From NCBI GenBank assembly GCA_037179385.1, contig CM074193.1:36792846-36856845 (forward strand): DNA of 64,000 bases, read 5' to 3'. Shown here piece after piece: positions 44,392 through 54,514 of this stretch (the first letter of the stretch is position 1; each line of letters begins with the position of its first letter). The position numbers and the translations under genes are program-made. Source of the stretch: Holothuria scabra. Its lineage: Eukaryota; Echinodermata; Holothuroidea; Aspidochirotida; Holothuriidae. Below the pieces are notes generated by a model, which saw nothing but the letters and a program-made list of their open reading frames with translations, ran no database searches and was not told the DNA's origin.

Positions 44392-46333
44392 GTGCCGTTA
44401 ACTAAAATTTGATCTTAACTTTACTAAAAATACGATATATCTACCTCGTAGATATTATTTCGTTGCAATGAGTAACGTGAATTTAGTAAATATGATGACC
44501 AAATGGGTGTACAGTTGAAATAGCAAAGGGCCTAATTTAGCGAAAAAGCACTAACCAGCTTTGGGATTGCAGCGTCCTTGAAACGGCGAGCGGCAATAAA
44601 CTTCCATAACTCATACAGCTAATCATTACATCGTTCGAAAGCTAAGAAAATGGACTTTTTTTCATGAATGATGCATGATGATTCAAGTTAAATTAAAAAA
44701 ATTAGGTCAATTCAAATTTTACCTTTTATAATAAAAATATGAGCCTCAAGTCCCAACCCGTCAAGTTTCATATCATTTTAAAGCTTGAAATGTCTTCTTT
44801 TGACGTATGACATTTTGAAATAACTTCGCAACGTTTGCGAGGCCCTAACGGACGGTACAAACTGCTAACGTTATCCCCGATATGCTGTACGCATATCTCT
44901 ATGTGTGATTCATCGTAGGAAGATGTCCTAAAAAGTGATGGCGAAATCCATCGATATTTGACGTAATCAGTGAGATTCTGCCGAATATTATCGGATCAGA
45001 GACACAATAAAGACTCATTTTTTCATTGCAAGTATGTATTTTGATAATCTGATGTCTATTTCTCCCTGAAATTTTAAACTTTTTTCCACCTAAAGTTACG
45101 TTCATTGTGCGTACAATGTGATCGTCTCGCGAAACTTTTGTGTGACGTCACAGGTGTGCGTCATCGCTACTAAAACAGTGTGTTTAAAAACTGAATTTAC
45201 GACACACAAAGTTGTCGAAATTTTGCCTACACTGTAAAATTAGTACACCAAAGACATATTTCTACTATAATATTTCACCAAATAAGCTTTAAAACAAAAA
45301 GAAGAAAAAATATGTTACAGTTTCTAACGATCCCTTTGAAGCATCGTTGCAACGGCGACAGTCAAAAGTGTGTTTTGGTCACACGTAAAATGCTACACAC
45401 GGCCATCTTTGACTTGATCGTGCATTGGGGCTGAACCTTTGACCCCTACAACCCATATATCGTTAGAAAGAAGAAAAGGAACTCTACATTATAATGGAGG
45501 GAAGCCAAAAATAATATTTCTTTACCATTTTTGGGCTTAAAACATTAGTGACATGATTACAATGGGTTCCAGAAAAAATCCGCAATTGCTTCCAGGTATC
45601 ATTTTGTAGCATTTTTTGTAATCTTGCCATTTCTAAAGAAAAAAAAAAGGTTTTTTTGCTCAGCCCCGATGCACACTCGATTTAAATGAAACATCCCATT
45701 GATCCCTGCCTACATCTTTTGTACTGAGCAGACATTGATATCTTTATGTGTGAGCCCATTGTCCAGCTTAGCAACAAGGGATTTCCCGCCAATATGCTTA
45801 CATACAGTACTGCATTATATATACCTGTACGTGCAATACCGAAGTACGGTTAGTAAACTACGTACTTGTGTACGTGTGCGTAAGCTTGTGTACGGATTGC
45901 TATAGCATAGACTGTGTGTAAGCAGGCTATGTGCGACTTGTTAATGCATGTTACGTACACAGAACGCAAGCTATCATGGCACCGACACGTGATCACTGAT
46001 TGTCTTGCCCAGTAACGTTGCATATTCACGTCGGCACATCTGGTGTACGTAACACAATGATGAATAATCAAAGTGTCTGAGTGAGCAGTTACGATGTTGT
46101 TTTTGACCAACTTTTGCAGGCAGATCGTAACACTTAGGCATACGGTGATTTGGAGAAATCGTAAGGATTATGGAGACATAAAATCGGCTATATTTTGAAA
46201 AGTACTGGTCGGATTTTGATAAAATTTGGCATGGTTGCTTAGAAAAGGGTACTTAACAATGTGAATCAGTAAATTCTTGAAGTTTGATATTTTTCGTTTA
46301 GTCGTATTTTTAGTGCGACAACCCTATTTGTAA

Positions 46334-47032
46334 CTGGGTAACCTACAAGCAAACATATTGTGTGTAAATTATGTTAGATCTCTGGAGTCTTGTTTTATTT
46401 TCTGGAAGGGGCTAGCCTAGATAGCTTAGGTGGACATTATTCATGCCCTATTTACTAGTATTTTGTTCAAGGCTAGGCAGTTAACTTATAAGTTTATAAT
46501 GCTGGATGTATGCTGTAATTTATGGCCTAGGGAGTAGGGGTAGTATTGGCATAAATATAGGCTAATCCTAGTAACAACATAACAATGAACAGTTGAACTT
46601 TAACCAGCAGTGTAGGCCTAATTGTAATTGCAATTCTTTTGAAATTTTGATTTTATGAAAGTTTACAAAAGATGCAAGTTTGTTTTAAAGTTATTAACAA
46701 TTTTTCAAAATGTTTTGTGGAGTTACGTAGGCCTTAGTTTTCTTTCTTGGATAACATAACAACAGGTTGAAGGGCAAATGAGGGCCAAGAAGTTTTCAGA
46801 TGCAACAGGAAATGTAAGAAAAAAAGTGATTACATTTCCCTGCATATTAGGGTATCAGTATTCAATCACATTTGTTTGTAAAGGTTATCTAACCCTAACT
46901 GTAAAACATGAAGTAATTGTTAAAAGTATACATTAATGTATTCAGCCCAAGCCAGAGTAGGCTCAGCCTAATTTAGGCCCTAGCTGTAATTTAAAAAATC
47001 AAGAATTTATTGGCTTGGTTCAGCTAAAGCTT
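46334..47032. other. No gene recognised; host DNA right of the 9.35 kb element
   Basis: TAGGCT/GGCCTA words continue the composition seen left of the element (36530-36890), consistent with one host locus split by the insertion. Confidence 0.4.
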
Positions 47033-47097
47033 TTAAAGGAAAATATTGCATTTAAAATGCTCCAACATAGCACTGAAAGAAAATAACTCTGGTCATG

Positions 47098-47337
47098 CAG
47101 GCTGCAATTAATTTGTTTTTTATTACTTGTCCATCAGGCTAGGGATTCCCAAAGTCTACTTGTCTGCATGAATATGCACTGAGTCCATATCTAATTATCT
47201 AGTACTAGCCATTGAATTCCTATGTGAAGAAGACTTCTGTGCTGCTTGCCTGGCGGGCTACAATACTGAGCAGTTCACTTGTCCGAGTCATTTTTTACTT
47301 GCCCCAGACTGTCGGGCGGGACATTTGTGGAAGCCTG
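47098..47337 (-). mobile_element. Family G element, intact 240-bp copy
   Basis: GGTCATG flanks both sides (47091-47097 and 47338-47344). The ends are CAGGCTGCAATTAATT and, inverted, CAGGCTTCCACAAATGTCCC. It is the reverse of the split copy at 4654-7114 and supplies the empty site for the TA-flanked insertion there. Short hAT-like MITE without coding capacity. Confidence 0.75.
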
Positions 47338-47384
47338 GGTCATGATCAAATCATTTGGTCCCAACAAAAAATCCCAAGAATAGT

Positions 47385-47688
47385 TTAAAGGCAGTCATTC
47401 GTCACCCCAAACTACAGTTTCAGTATACATATATCAAAACTCTCAATTGGTACAATCTTTGATTGGCATCACATTCAAACAATGCATCATAGCTAAATTA
47501 CACAGCATGGGCACTGAGAGTGTCTTGATTACACATTATGGATTTGTATGGCCACTGGGACAAGCCATGAAGCAATAAACTAGGATTGTGTCTGGATGAA
47601 GATGAGTTTTAGATAAATGTGGGAGGGGCTAGAAGTAAGTAGGATGGGACAATTGGAACTGTTTGGGATGATGAAAATATGCCTTTAA
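47385..47688 (-). repeat. MITE family A, copy 4 (reverse, TTAA-flanked)
   Basis: TTAA occurs at 47385-47388 and 47685-47688. Read on the minus strand it follows the A family: 'aaactcatcttcatccagacacaatcctagtttattgcttc', 'catgctgtgtaa' and 'tttgaatgtgatgccaatcaaag'. It is inserted in the M copy. Confidence 0.75.
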
Positions 47689-47938
47689 TCTCCTGAAAAT
47701 ATTTTGCACAACAAGAGTTATGGGAGTTGCATCTTTTGAAATGTGAGTTTGGGGAAACGAACTATTATTCTTGAGCAACAAGCATTCAGAATTTCTATTT
47801 GAGAGAATTTAATTTTGTGTAAAGGAGGCTAGCTACCATACTGCCTTATTTTGAATTATTTGTCACTCTTTGCCAGTAAATATTGGTTTTAAAAGGATGA
47901 ACTTTCCATGCAAAACAAACACAGTATTTCCCTTTTAA

Positions 47939-49149
47939 GCTTCACCTTAGAGAAGGCACATGATCAACTGGTCTCTTGTTACTCCATATACACAGTTCTT
48001 AATTATTACTTATGCTGACTTTTTGAAAATCAGTCCTTGATCAGCAGTGTAATGTGCTAGTCCAAACTGATGTTTTCTTTATATAGCAAAGTTAGGACAT
48101 AAGATTGCCACCTATTACTTTAAGTTCCATTTTTCACTCTTTTGCAACTATTGCAGTGTTTTTGCTCACTTTTGACCTCTGAAAAGGATGGAAATTTAAA
48201 ATGAAAGCATCAACATTTGCAACCTCCAGAAATTTACTGCAGTGTTTGCAATACTTGCTCATAGTAAAACACCATGTTGGTAACATTGTGAAATTACAAT
48301 TAACATTTGATGTTAACAGTGAGAGTTAGGAAGTGTGTAGAGTCCCAATATATTGCAGTCCTTTTAAGGACTAAAATAGGGCTATGTAGGTCTTGTTGTT
48401 CTTCCAGTAAAAGGCTTGAAAAGCTAATCACGACATTAATTTTAGTCCAGACCAGTATATAAATAATGATGTTTGTAGGTCCATTGCTGTGCAAAACTTT
48501 GCTGTGGGATACTGTAGGTATGGTAATGAGTTGACTCAACAAATTTGCCTCACAACTTGTACTTCATAGTTTAGATAAAAGAGGTGACTGGTGTGTAATT
48601 TTAATGGATCAGGTACATGAAAAGTCTGTTTTGGGCTATTTCATTCTAATTTTAGGAGAAATGCAAAATAAGTTTTTATGAGGAATGAAATGTCTGATTG
48701 TGTGGGACAACTAACATTCCATGTGGACAACCAGAAGGTAAAGGTTGGTTGTCCGATGGACAACCATTTTCTCTGTGGTTGAAGAAGTTTACTGCTGACT
48801 GATCAACTCTTTCAACTTTTTCCATCTTACAATATTTCAGACTTCAAAGTGTGTTTGTCTCTCAAACGCCACATCTTTTTAACTTTCAAGATGTACAGCG
48901 CTGTACATTGACTCAGTTGCTTTTGTGTAATTGAGTGAAAAATGTTTTGGACAACCAAATTTACTTGTGGACAACCAAGGACAACCATAAATTTTTCTGT
49001 AAATCAAGGCCTGTAATTTGTAGTGTACCATATTGAGATTGTTTCTCCTACCAGGGCCAAGGCCCTTCTGTGAAATTAAGGTCATAAAACGTCTTTTATG
49101 CTAAGAAAGTTGACTGTTCTAGTCTCTTGGGCATGGAGTGACCATGATC
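47939..49149. other. No gene recognised
   Basis: AT-rich sequence. 'ggacaacca' words recur at about 48722, 48749, 48767, 48950 and 48972, and similar 'ggttgtcc' words occur near 63440, suggesting fragments of one diverged repeat. Confidence 0.35.
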
Positions 49150-49306
49150 CAGGGCTCAAAATAAGGTTTGAAAGAGGCATGGCTAAAATGAGCAAAATGG
49201 CTATTGGTGGATGTTACTTCAATGGAGCATTTTTTAGGGGCACCACTGCCATCGTGAAGGGCCTGATAGCCATTGCTATCAGTGCTGTTGGTTTTTTCGA
49301 GCCCTG
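49150..49306 (+). repeat. 157-bp MITE with CAGGGCTC ends and internal hairpin
   Basis: ATGATC flanks both sides (49144-49149 and 49307-49312). The ends are CAGGGCTCAAAATAAGG and, inverted, CAGGGCTCGAAAAAACC. The interior contains the inverted repeat CTGATAGCCATTGCTATCAG (49262-49281). Similar CAGGGCTC/CAAGCCCTG ends are seen around 54014-54425. Confidence 0.6.
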
Positions 49307-49312
49307 ATGATC

Positions 49313-50209
49313 CAAAACATAATATGAAATGCTGATTGCACCCTGTACATGGTCATTTTCTTGCCAGCCATGACCTACTGACAATTTTGCAAAGTGATGG
49401 TTGAAGTAGATCTTCCTCTGACTGTCTGTAATTGTGGATTGGAATTTTATCTACTGTGTGCAACTGAAGACAACAACAAGTGTAGAAATGTGTGAGGGTA
49501 AAAGCCGCAGTCACACTAAAATGAATTTAGATTGGCTTCTGATCTGACTTTTGTGAGTTTTCATTAAAATCTTCCCACCTCTGGTCTAAGAAAACCAAAA
49601 AATTTGACAGCCTGTGCTATGATTTCAGGATGTAAATATCAGTGATATGCCTTTTTGATTCTGATTGCCAGACCTGTATTCTGAATCTGAAGGCATCTTT
49701 GAGGAGAGGTGTTGGCTAAGGCTTAGGGAGAGGGTGTCCCTTCCCCCTTTGGAAAATTTTTGTTATACACTGTAACCAGCTCGACATTAACTGTGGATGT
49801 TACTGAATGATGTTGAATAATTGCAGGAATTTTTATAATGGTTTAGTGAACTGAAAACAGTGCTGGGTGTTGGGTCATTTTGGGATGAGTGCCATGTGAA
49901 ATGGGTGAGTGCCAGGTGTCAACACCCCATGCCTCCATGGATGGGTACATCCCTGAAATATCCATCCCAAGGTAAACTGATGTTCTCATCATCTATTTCA
50001 TAATTCAGTGGGGGAAATATTATCGTGATTTCCAAGAGCCATTGAACAAATAGGGTAGAGACTTCTTCACTAATCCAAATTGGGGTGACTTCCTTCTCCC
50101 TATACTTTTTCACATTGGAAAAATCTTTTTTGCTTTTGAAGTGTAAATCAACATATTGCAGTATTACAAGTACAGTAGGTATTAATACTTCTGCCTTTCT
50201 TTTGTACAG
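49313..50209. other. No gene recognised upstream of the candidate exon
   Basis: AT-rich sequence without a clear promoter. A minus-strand open frame of 132 codons (49919-50317) overlaps the candidate plus-strand exon and has no protein-like pattern. Confidence 0.35.
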
Positions 50210-50345
50210 ATGACAATCTGAAGACAATTTTTTGAACTGAAAATTCAAAAACCAATTTAATATTTCACAAAATGGATATACGAACAGGAAGGAACGCATT
50301 GGATACATCATATGCAAGCAAGAAGAGAAGACGTCCTGCCAAAAG
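50210..50345 (+). CDS. Candidate first coding exon (5' UTR plus 24 codons)
   Basis: A strong acceptor (pyrimidine tract CTGCCTTTCTTTTGTACAG ending at 50209) opens an exon. It has an in-frame stop at 50233, then an ATG at 50272 in good context (A at -3, G at +4). Twenty-four codons follow, starting MDIRTGRNALDTSY and containing the basic cluster KKRRRPAK, a possible nuclear localisation signal. AAAAG|GTTTGA at 50345/50346 is an acceptable but not ideal donor (phase 2). Reading through the donor meets a stop after about 14 codons. No downstream exon in phase was found within the remaining 13.6 kb, so the gene would need a long first intron. Product unknown. Confidence 0.35.
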
Positions 50346-50768
50346 GTTTGAATCTGGAATTGTTATAATTTACATGTTGGAGTTTTGAAGTGCTTAATAT
50401 CCCGGAAGCTCAAGATCGTTGTTAAGTTTGCATGCCAGCAGGGTTGTTGATATTTTTAATTTTTTCAATTAAAATCATGATTTTAATTGTGATTTTAATC
50501 AAATCGATGGAAATCAAACAACCTTGCGTGCAAGCATTTTGACATTTTTGTCTTTTGTACCTGTATCTGTTGTATTTACTTCACTTCCCAGACCTTGCTA
50601 TATGTGCTTTCAAGTCTCATTTGTCCTCTAAACCTGTAGTAGGACCCAAGTTTTGACTTTTTAGGTATGTGAGTGCAGTCACACGCTATCACTCACCTCA
50701 AATCACTGTGAGAAGTGTGGGATTATTTTGCACACTTACACAAAGAATGGGAGCTCTTTAAAATTTAT

Positions 50769-51430
50769 TTAAAGGGCTAGTCCTCTCATTCGAAATTAAC
50801 ACATCTTTTAGGGGGTAACAGAAACTCTCACTTGGCTCAGCTTTTTGATTGACTGCTAATTCAAACAATGCAGAGTACCAAAGCTTATATTACACAGCAT
50901 GAACTGTACTGCTAGTGTTTGGATTGAGCTGTTCTATAAGTTTACCCTGTAGCAATAAAATGAAATGGTGTGTGGATGAGGGAAAATTTCAGACAATTGT
51001 TGGAGGGGCTTAAAGGGACTCATTGAGTTGGTTCATGACATTCAGCAAATTTTTCCAAACCTGTTAAGTTTTCTTCACATACCAATTACAAATGGTCAAA
51101 CTTAGACAATCCCTATGTACTAAGTACAGATAACTGGTTAACTGAGTGAGTACTTCAAGGTTCACTTCGGTTTTCAAAAATTCGTGACCAGACACTTTTC
51201 AAAATAGGCACAAACGGTTGCAAGTCATGACACCACAAAATTCAGAGTTTTAGCTTTTCCCTTAACTATTGGATATGAAACTTGGCTTATATGCTAATTA
51301 TGAGCATTGTCAAGAAATAGTGACCCTTTAACAATCTCATTAAGTTATGGAAATCAACTCAATCAGCCCCTTTAAGTAAGAAGGTTTGGAAAATTTGTAC
51401 TGTTTGTGGTGAGACAATTGGGCCTCTAAG
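50769..51430 (-). repeat. MITE family A, copy 5 (reverse), split by MITE D
   Basis: TTAA at 50769-50772 is followed by AGGGCTAGTCCTCTCATTCG. The reverse A interior follows ('tttgattgactgctaattcaaacaatgcagagtacc', 'acacagcatgaac', 'gacaattgttggaggggctt'). After the D insertion, 'taagaaggtttggaaaatt...ggtgagacaattgggcc' completes the other end. Confidence 0.7.
51010..51375 (+). repeat. MITE family D, copy 2 (TTAA-flanked)
   Basis: TTAA occurs at 51010-51013 and 51372-51375. The ends are AGGGACTCATTGAGTTGGTT and, inverted, AGGGGCTGATTGAGTTGATT. It inserted at a TTAA of MITE A: the undisturbed A copy at 22558 has the single TTAA in the corresponding word 'tatttaagcccctcc' (inverse). Confidence 0.8.
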
Positions 51431-51480
51431 TTAAAATAGCACACCTACCTTTCTCCTGAATTTCCTGAGAAGGCCATACA

Positions 51481-52485
51481 GTGTTACCCTTATCATGATT
51501 AGGTACCAACTTGTACACTACAAGAATAGACATAGAACTTAGTACAGTATGAAAAAAAGAAATGTGATGGGTTTTCTTGTAAGTTGGAACATAGTATAAA
51601 CCAGCATTTTCAGTATTCAAATTTGAAATCAAATTGCTTCCATGGGCATTTCTTATGGCAAGAGACAGTCTGTATTTGGGTCCATCCATCTTATGTTTTT
51701 CATGAAACCCTGCACAGTGTTAACTTGTATACTCTTTGTGTAAATTTTGATATCAGTGTCATTCACTCTGAAGTAGTCATCAGATTCTGGGTCCTTCAAA
51801 TATTAGGCCAATCTTGTTTTCAAACATCTTTTAAAATATACATAGAACATACAAAAGACTTGATGGAGTCTTTTGCAATGTTTATAAAAGCCCTATTGCC
51901 ATATGATTTCGTAGTATTTTTTAAGCACTGGAGCTTTCATTTGTTGTGATACCTTCAAAACTTTATCTTCGTGTCATTATAATGATAATAGTTCCTGATA
52001 AAAGTGCCTGTATTGACATTCTGCATATATCACTGTAGACCATAAGTATATCTCCCAGTCCTAATTGTTGGTGATAGAACTCCTTATTGGTCTGAACAGT
52101 TGAGGGCACTTTCCAAGACTAGCATGTTTGAAGTTAAAAGTGACTTTACTGTCTGTCAATCATAGAAGTTTGACTTTAATGGTACAGTAAGAGTGAGGGT
52201 TCTTTTGCATAATTAACTGCACGTCAGTCAAGGTTTGATGGAAACAAGACTGTCTTGTGGAATTTATTTTCTTTTTAGACAGGTAAAAATCCTGCAGGTA
52301 CAGCAAAGTGGCTTTTAAACTTAATAAAGCATATTGTACAGTACCAGTATCTTTAGGAGTGTTCCATTTTGGAAGTACTCTTCTCAGAGTATATTATGCT
52401 TCAATTGTTTTCGTTATTGGGAATACATATTGCTGTCGTCCTTACAGTTGACATGTACTTATAAGTATCTTAAAAGTACTGTTAG
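51481..52485. other. No gene recognised
   Basis: AT-rich sequence with two partly overlapping opposite open frames (87 and 121 codons) that lack protein-like composition and splice or promoter context. Confidence 0.35.
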
Positions 52486-52812
52486 TAATTTTACCTAGTC
52501 CATACTCTTGACAAGAACTTCAGTAGGTGGGGCATAGCACTAAAAGAAGAAGACAACAAGAAGAAAAACAAAAAACGAAAAATTGAAGAAGTAGTAGAAG
52601 TGGAAAATAAAAAAGAAATGACTGGCTACACCAATTTCTAATTTTACCTAGTCCATACTCTTGACAAGAACTTCAGTAGGTGGGGCATAGCACTAAAAGA
52701 AGAAGACAACAAGAAGAAAAACAAAAAAACAAAAAATTGAAGAAGTAGTAGAAGTGGAAAATAAAAAAAGAAAGGACTGGTATCCCATCTTTGCACTGAC
52801 TACACCAATTGC
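52486..52812 (+). repeat. 153-bp tandem duplication
   Basis: TAATTTTACCTAGTCCATAC begins both copies (52486 and 52639). They stay nearly identical through a purine-rich GAAGAAGACAACAAGAAG / AGAAGTAGTAGAAGTGG segment and an ACTGG...CTACACCAATT end. Copy 2 has an extra 'tatcccatctttgcactga'. The high similarity points to a recent duplication. Confidence 0.85.
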
Positions 52813-53202
52813 TCTGTGATGTTACAAACATGTGACATTGTGCAGTTCTACTGGAATTAATGACATCTATGTACGATTTATTTCATGTTTAAATTAATGT
52901 CATGTTGCAGTTAGTTTGAAGTGCTGATAAATGCTCTAGGCCTGTGTAAAAACAACTATTATTTATGCTTGTTCAGTTTCAAGGGAAAGCCGATTAAACT
53001 ATGAACAATTAAATGACTTATGTACTGTACAGTAGCTTTTCAAGTAGAGTCAAATGCTCTCTTTTGTTGCTATCCTAATCTTGTATTAGTTTGATCACTC
53101 TTTTTTTTGAGGGGGGGGGGGAGTTGAAGGGGGATGGGGGAAAGGGTAATGTACACATGTCAGCACAACATTCCATGTGATCCCATGTCTAAGGCTGTTA
53201 GT

Positions 53203-53985
53203 TACGGTGGCCCAGAGGGGCCAAGCAAAAAAAAAAAAAATGTGGAATTTTCTTTTTTTTTGATTCGCATTTAAATTATCTCGGAATTCTGTCTTAGTAA
53301 CTCTGAATTCTTAGATGGTATCTCGAATTTCTGACTTAGTAACTCGGAATTCTGACTTAGTATCTCGGAATTCTGAGATAGTATCTCAGAATTCTGACTT
53401 AGTAACTCAGAATTCCGAGATAGTATCTCAGAATTCTGACTTACTATCTCGGATTTCCAACTTACTAAGTCAGAATTCTGAGATACTATCTTGGAATTCT
53501 GAGATACTAAGTCAGAATTCTGAGATACTTAAAAGATGCAAATCAAAAAAAAGAAAATCCCAATTTTTTTTTTGCTTGAGGGGCCAAGCTAAAAAAAAAA
53601 AAAAGGTGGATTTTTTTTTTTTTTTTTGATTCGCATTTAAATTATCTCGGAATTCTGAGATAGTATCTCGGAATTTTGACTTAGTATCTCAGAATTCTGA
53701 CTTAGTATCTCGGAATTCTGAGATACTAAGTCAGAATTCCGAGATACCATCTCAGAATTCCGAGAAACTAAGTCAAAATTCCGAGTTACTTAGTCAGAAT
53801 TCCGAGATACTTAGTCAGAATTCAGAGATACTATATCAGAATTCCGAGATACTAAGTCAAAATTGTGAGCTATTATCTCAGAATTCCGAGACATTTAGTC
53901 AGAATTCAGAGATAATTAAGATGCAAATCAAAAAAATAAAAATCCACATTTTTTTTTTTTTGCTTGGCCCCTCTTGGCCACTGTA
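53203..53985 (+). mobile_element. Foldback element FB2: dimer of palindromes built of GAATTC-centred units
   Basis: GTTAGT flanks both ends (53197-53202 and 53986-53991). The ends are TACGGTGGCCCAGAGGGGCC and, inverted, TACAGTGGCCAAGAGGGGCC. Inside are two head-to-tail units (about 53203-53575 and 53576-53985). Each starts AGGGGCCAAGC, poly-A, poly-T, GATTCGCATTTAAATTATCT and ends with the inverse (GATGCAAATC, poly-A, poly-T, GCTTG). The middle of each is a tandem run of TCTCGGAATTCTGACTTAGTA-like units that turn over to the inverse orientation halfway. About 20 exact GAATTC occur. No coding capacity: the open frame at 53315-53629 is a product of the repeat. Confidence 0.85.
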
Positions 53986-54013
53986 GTTAGTTGACTCCAA
54001 AATTGTGAAGTTG

Positions 54014-54425
54014 ATACAGGGCTCAAAAAATAGGGTGCCTGAGTGCCAGAGTGCATCTTGTCTAATGGCTTGAGCAACAAAAATTAATGAATTGCACAGC
54101 AGAAAATGCCCAACTGGGCACCTCAAATCACTGTGCAGACAGATCATCACTGTGTTGGAAGTTTTCCATTAACTCTTGTGATAACACTACTACTCAATGT
54201 ACTGTGCCTCTCAGTGCTTGCTACAGTGATTCTTACTGTAACGCCATGGGCCAACAAAGTTAGTAAATAACAAAGCAGTACCATGATTTCCTAATTTCCT
54301 TTATCTTTTGATATTTCCTTCATTTGGCCAACAAAGAAGCTATGTTGGGCAACAAAAAAATACTAATTTCAAAAAAGGGGTTGCCCGATGGGGCAACAAG
54401 ACATTAGAAAATTTTTCAAGCCCTG
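54014..54425 (+). repeat. Possible larger relative of the CAGGGCTC MITE
   Basis: CAGGGCTCAAAAAATAGG at the left and TTTTTCAAGCCCTG at the right form imperfect inverted ends like those at 49150-49306. No reliable target duplication is seen. The interior repeats 'caacaaa...gggcaacaa' words. Confidence 0.4.
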
Positions 54426-54472
54426 AGATACAAGCCTTCAGATTGTTGTGGAGAGGAATAGCTACATGCATT

Positions 54473-54514
54473 TTTTCTTTTTTTTTTTTTTTTTTTTTTG
54501 GGGGGGGGGGGGGA
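54473..54514 (+). repeat. Poly-T/poly-G homopolymer junction
   Basis: A T-rich tract (interrupted once by C) passes directly into an uninterrupted G run of 14. Similar G runs occur at 13975, 17440, 18725, 18867, 19602 and 53108. Such tracts are prone to length error and could form G-quadruplex-like structures. Confidence 0.7.

Larger units (their letters stand above)
36973..46326 (-). mobile_element. 9.35 kb DNA transposon with 14-bp TIRs, target duplication and a long transposase-like ORF
   Basis: TAGGGTTGTCGCAC at 36973-36986 is repeated perfectly inverted at 46313-46326. TTTGTAA flanks both ends (36966-36972 and 46327-46333). Equally, ATTTGTAA is an 8-bp duplication if the last A is assigned to the flank, and ATTTGTAA fits the hAT pattern nTnnnnAn. 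The flanks join into a plausible empty site within TAGGCCTA-rich DNA. Cargo on the minus strand is the 970-codon ORF (40921-43833) with a broken C-terminal extension. A five-copy motif region (38510-39210), a nested MITE (40066-40512) and a 57-bp tandem duplication (44273-44391) also lie inside. Other interior DNA (36987-38500, 39215-40065, 44392-46312) shows no ORF I can support. Confidence 0.8.
47033..47938 (+). repeat. MITE family M, copy 2, carrying nested G and A elements
   Basis: TTAA occurs at 47033-47036 and 47935-47938. The ends are AAAGGAAAATATTGCATTTA and, inverted, AAAGGGAAATACTGTG. Removing G (47098-47337 with one GGTCATG) and A (47385-47688) restores the order of M copy 1. The reading 'ctctggtcatgatcaaatcatttgg' parallels 'ctctagtcattttcaaatcattcgg' at 1411-1438. 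Confidence 0.75.
50640..51480 (+). repeat. Repeat family P, copy 3, carrying nested A and D elements
   Basis: The left part ('gtgagtgcagtcacac', 'ctcacctcaaatcactgtgagaagtgtgggat', 'cacaaagaatggga') ends near 50768. The right part ('aaatagcacacctacc...ctcctgaatttcctgag') resumes near 51434. Between them is MITE A (50769-51430), which in turn holds D (51010-51375). Confidence 0.55.

Noticed and set aside
53315..53629. 104-codon frame of repeated (S)QNSEI/ RNSDL units
   Set aside because: Direct translation of the GAATTC-centred 21-bp repeat of FB2, with poly-K/F ends from homopolymers.
53260..53960. CRISPR-like array
   Set aside because: Units are contiguous with no unique spacers, flip orientation and lie in an animal genome within a transposon with target duplication.
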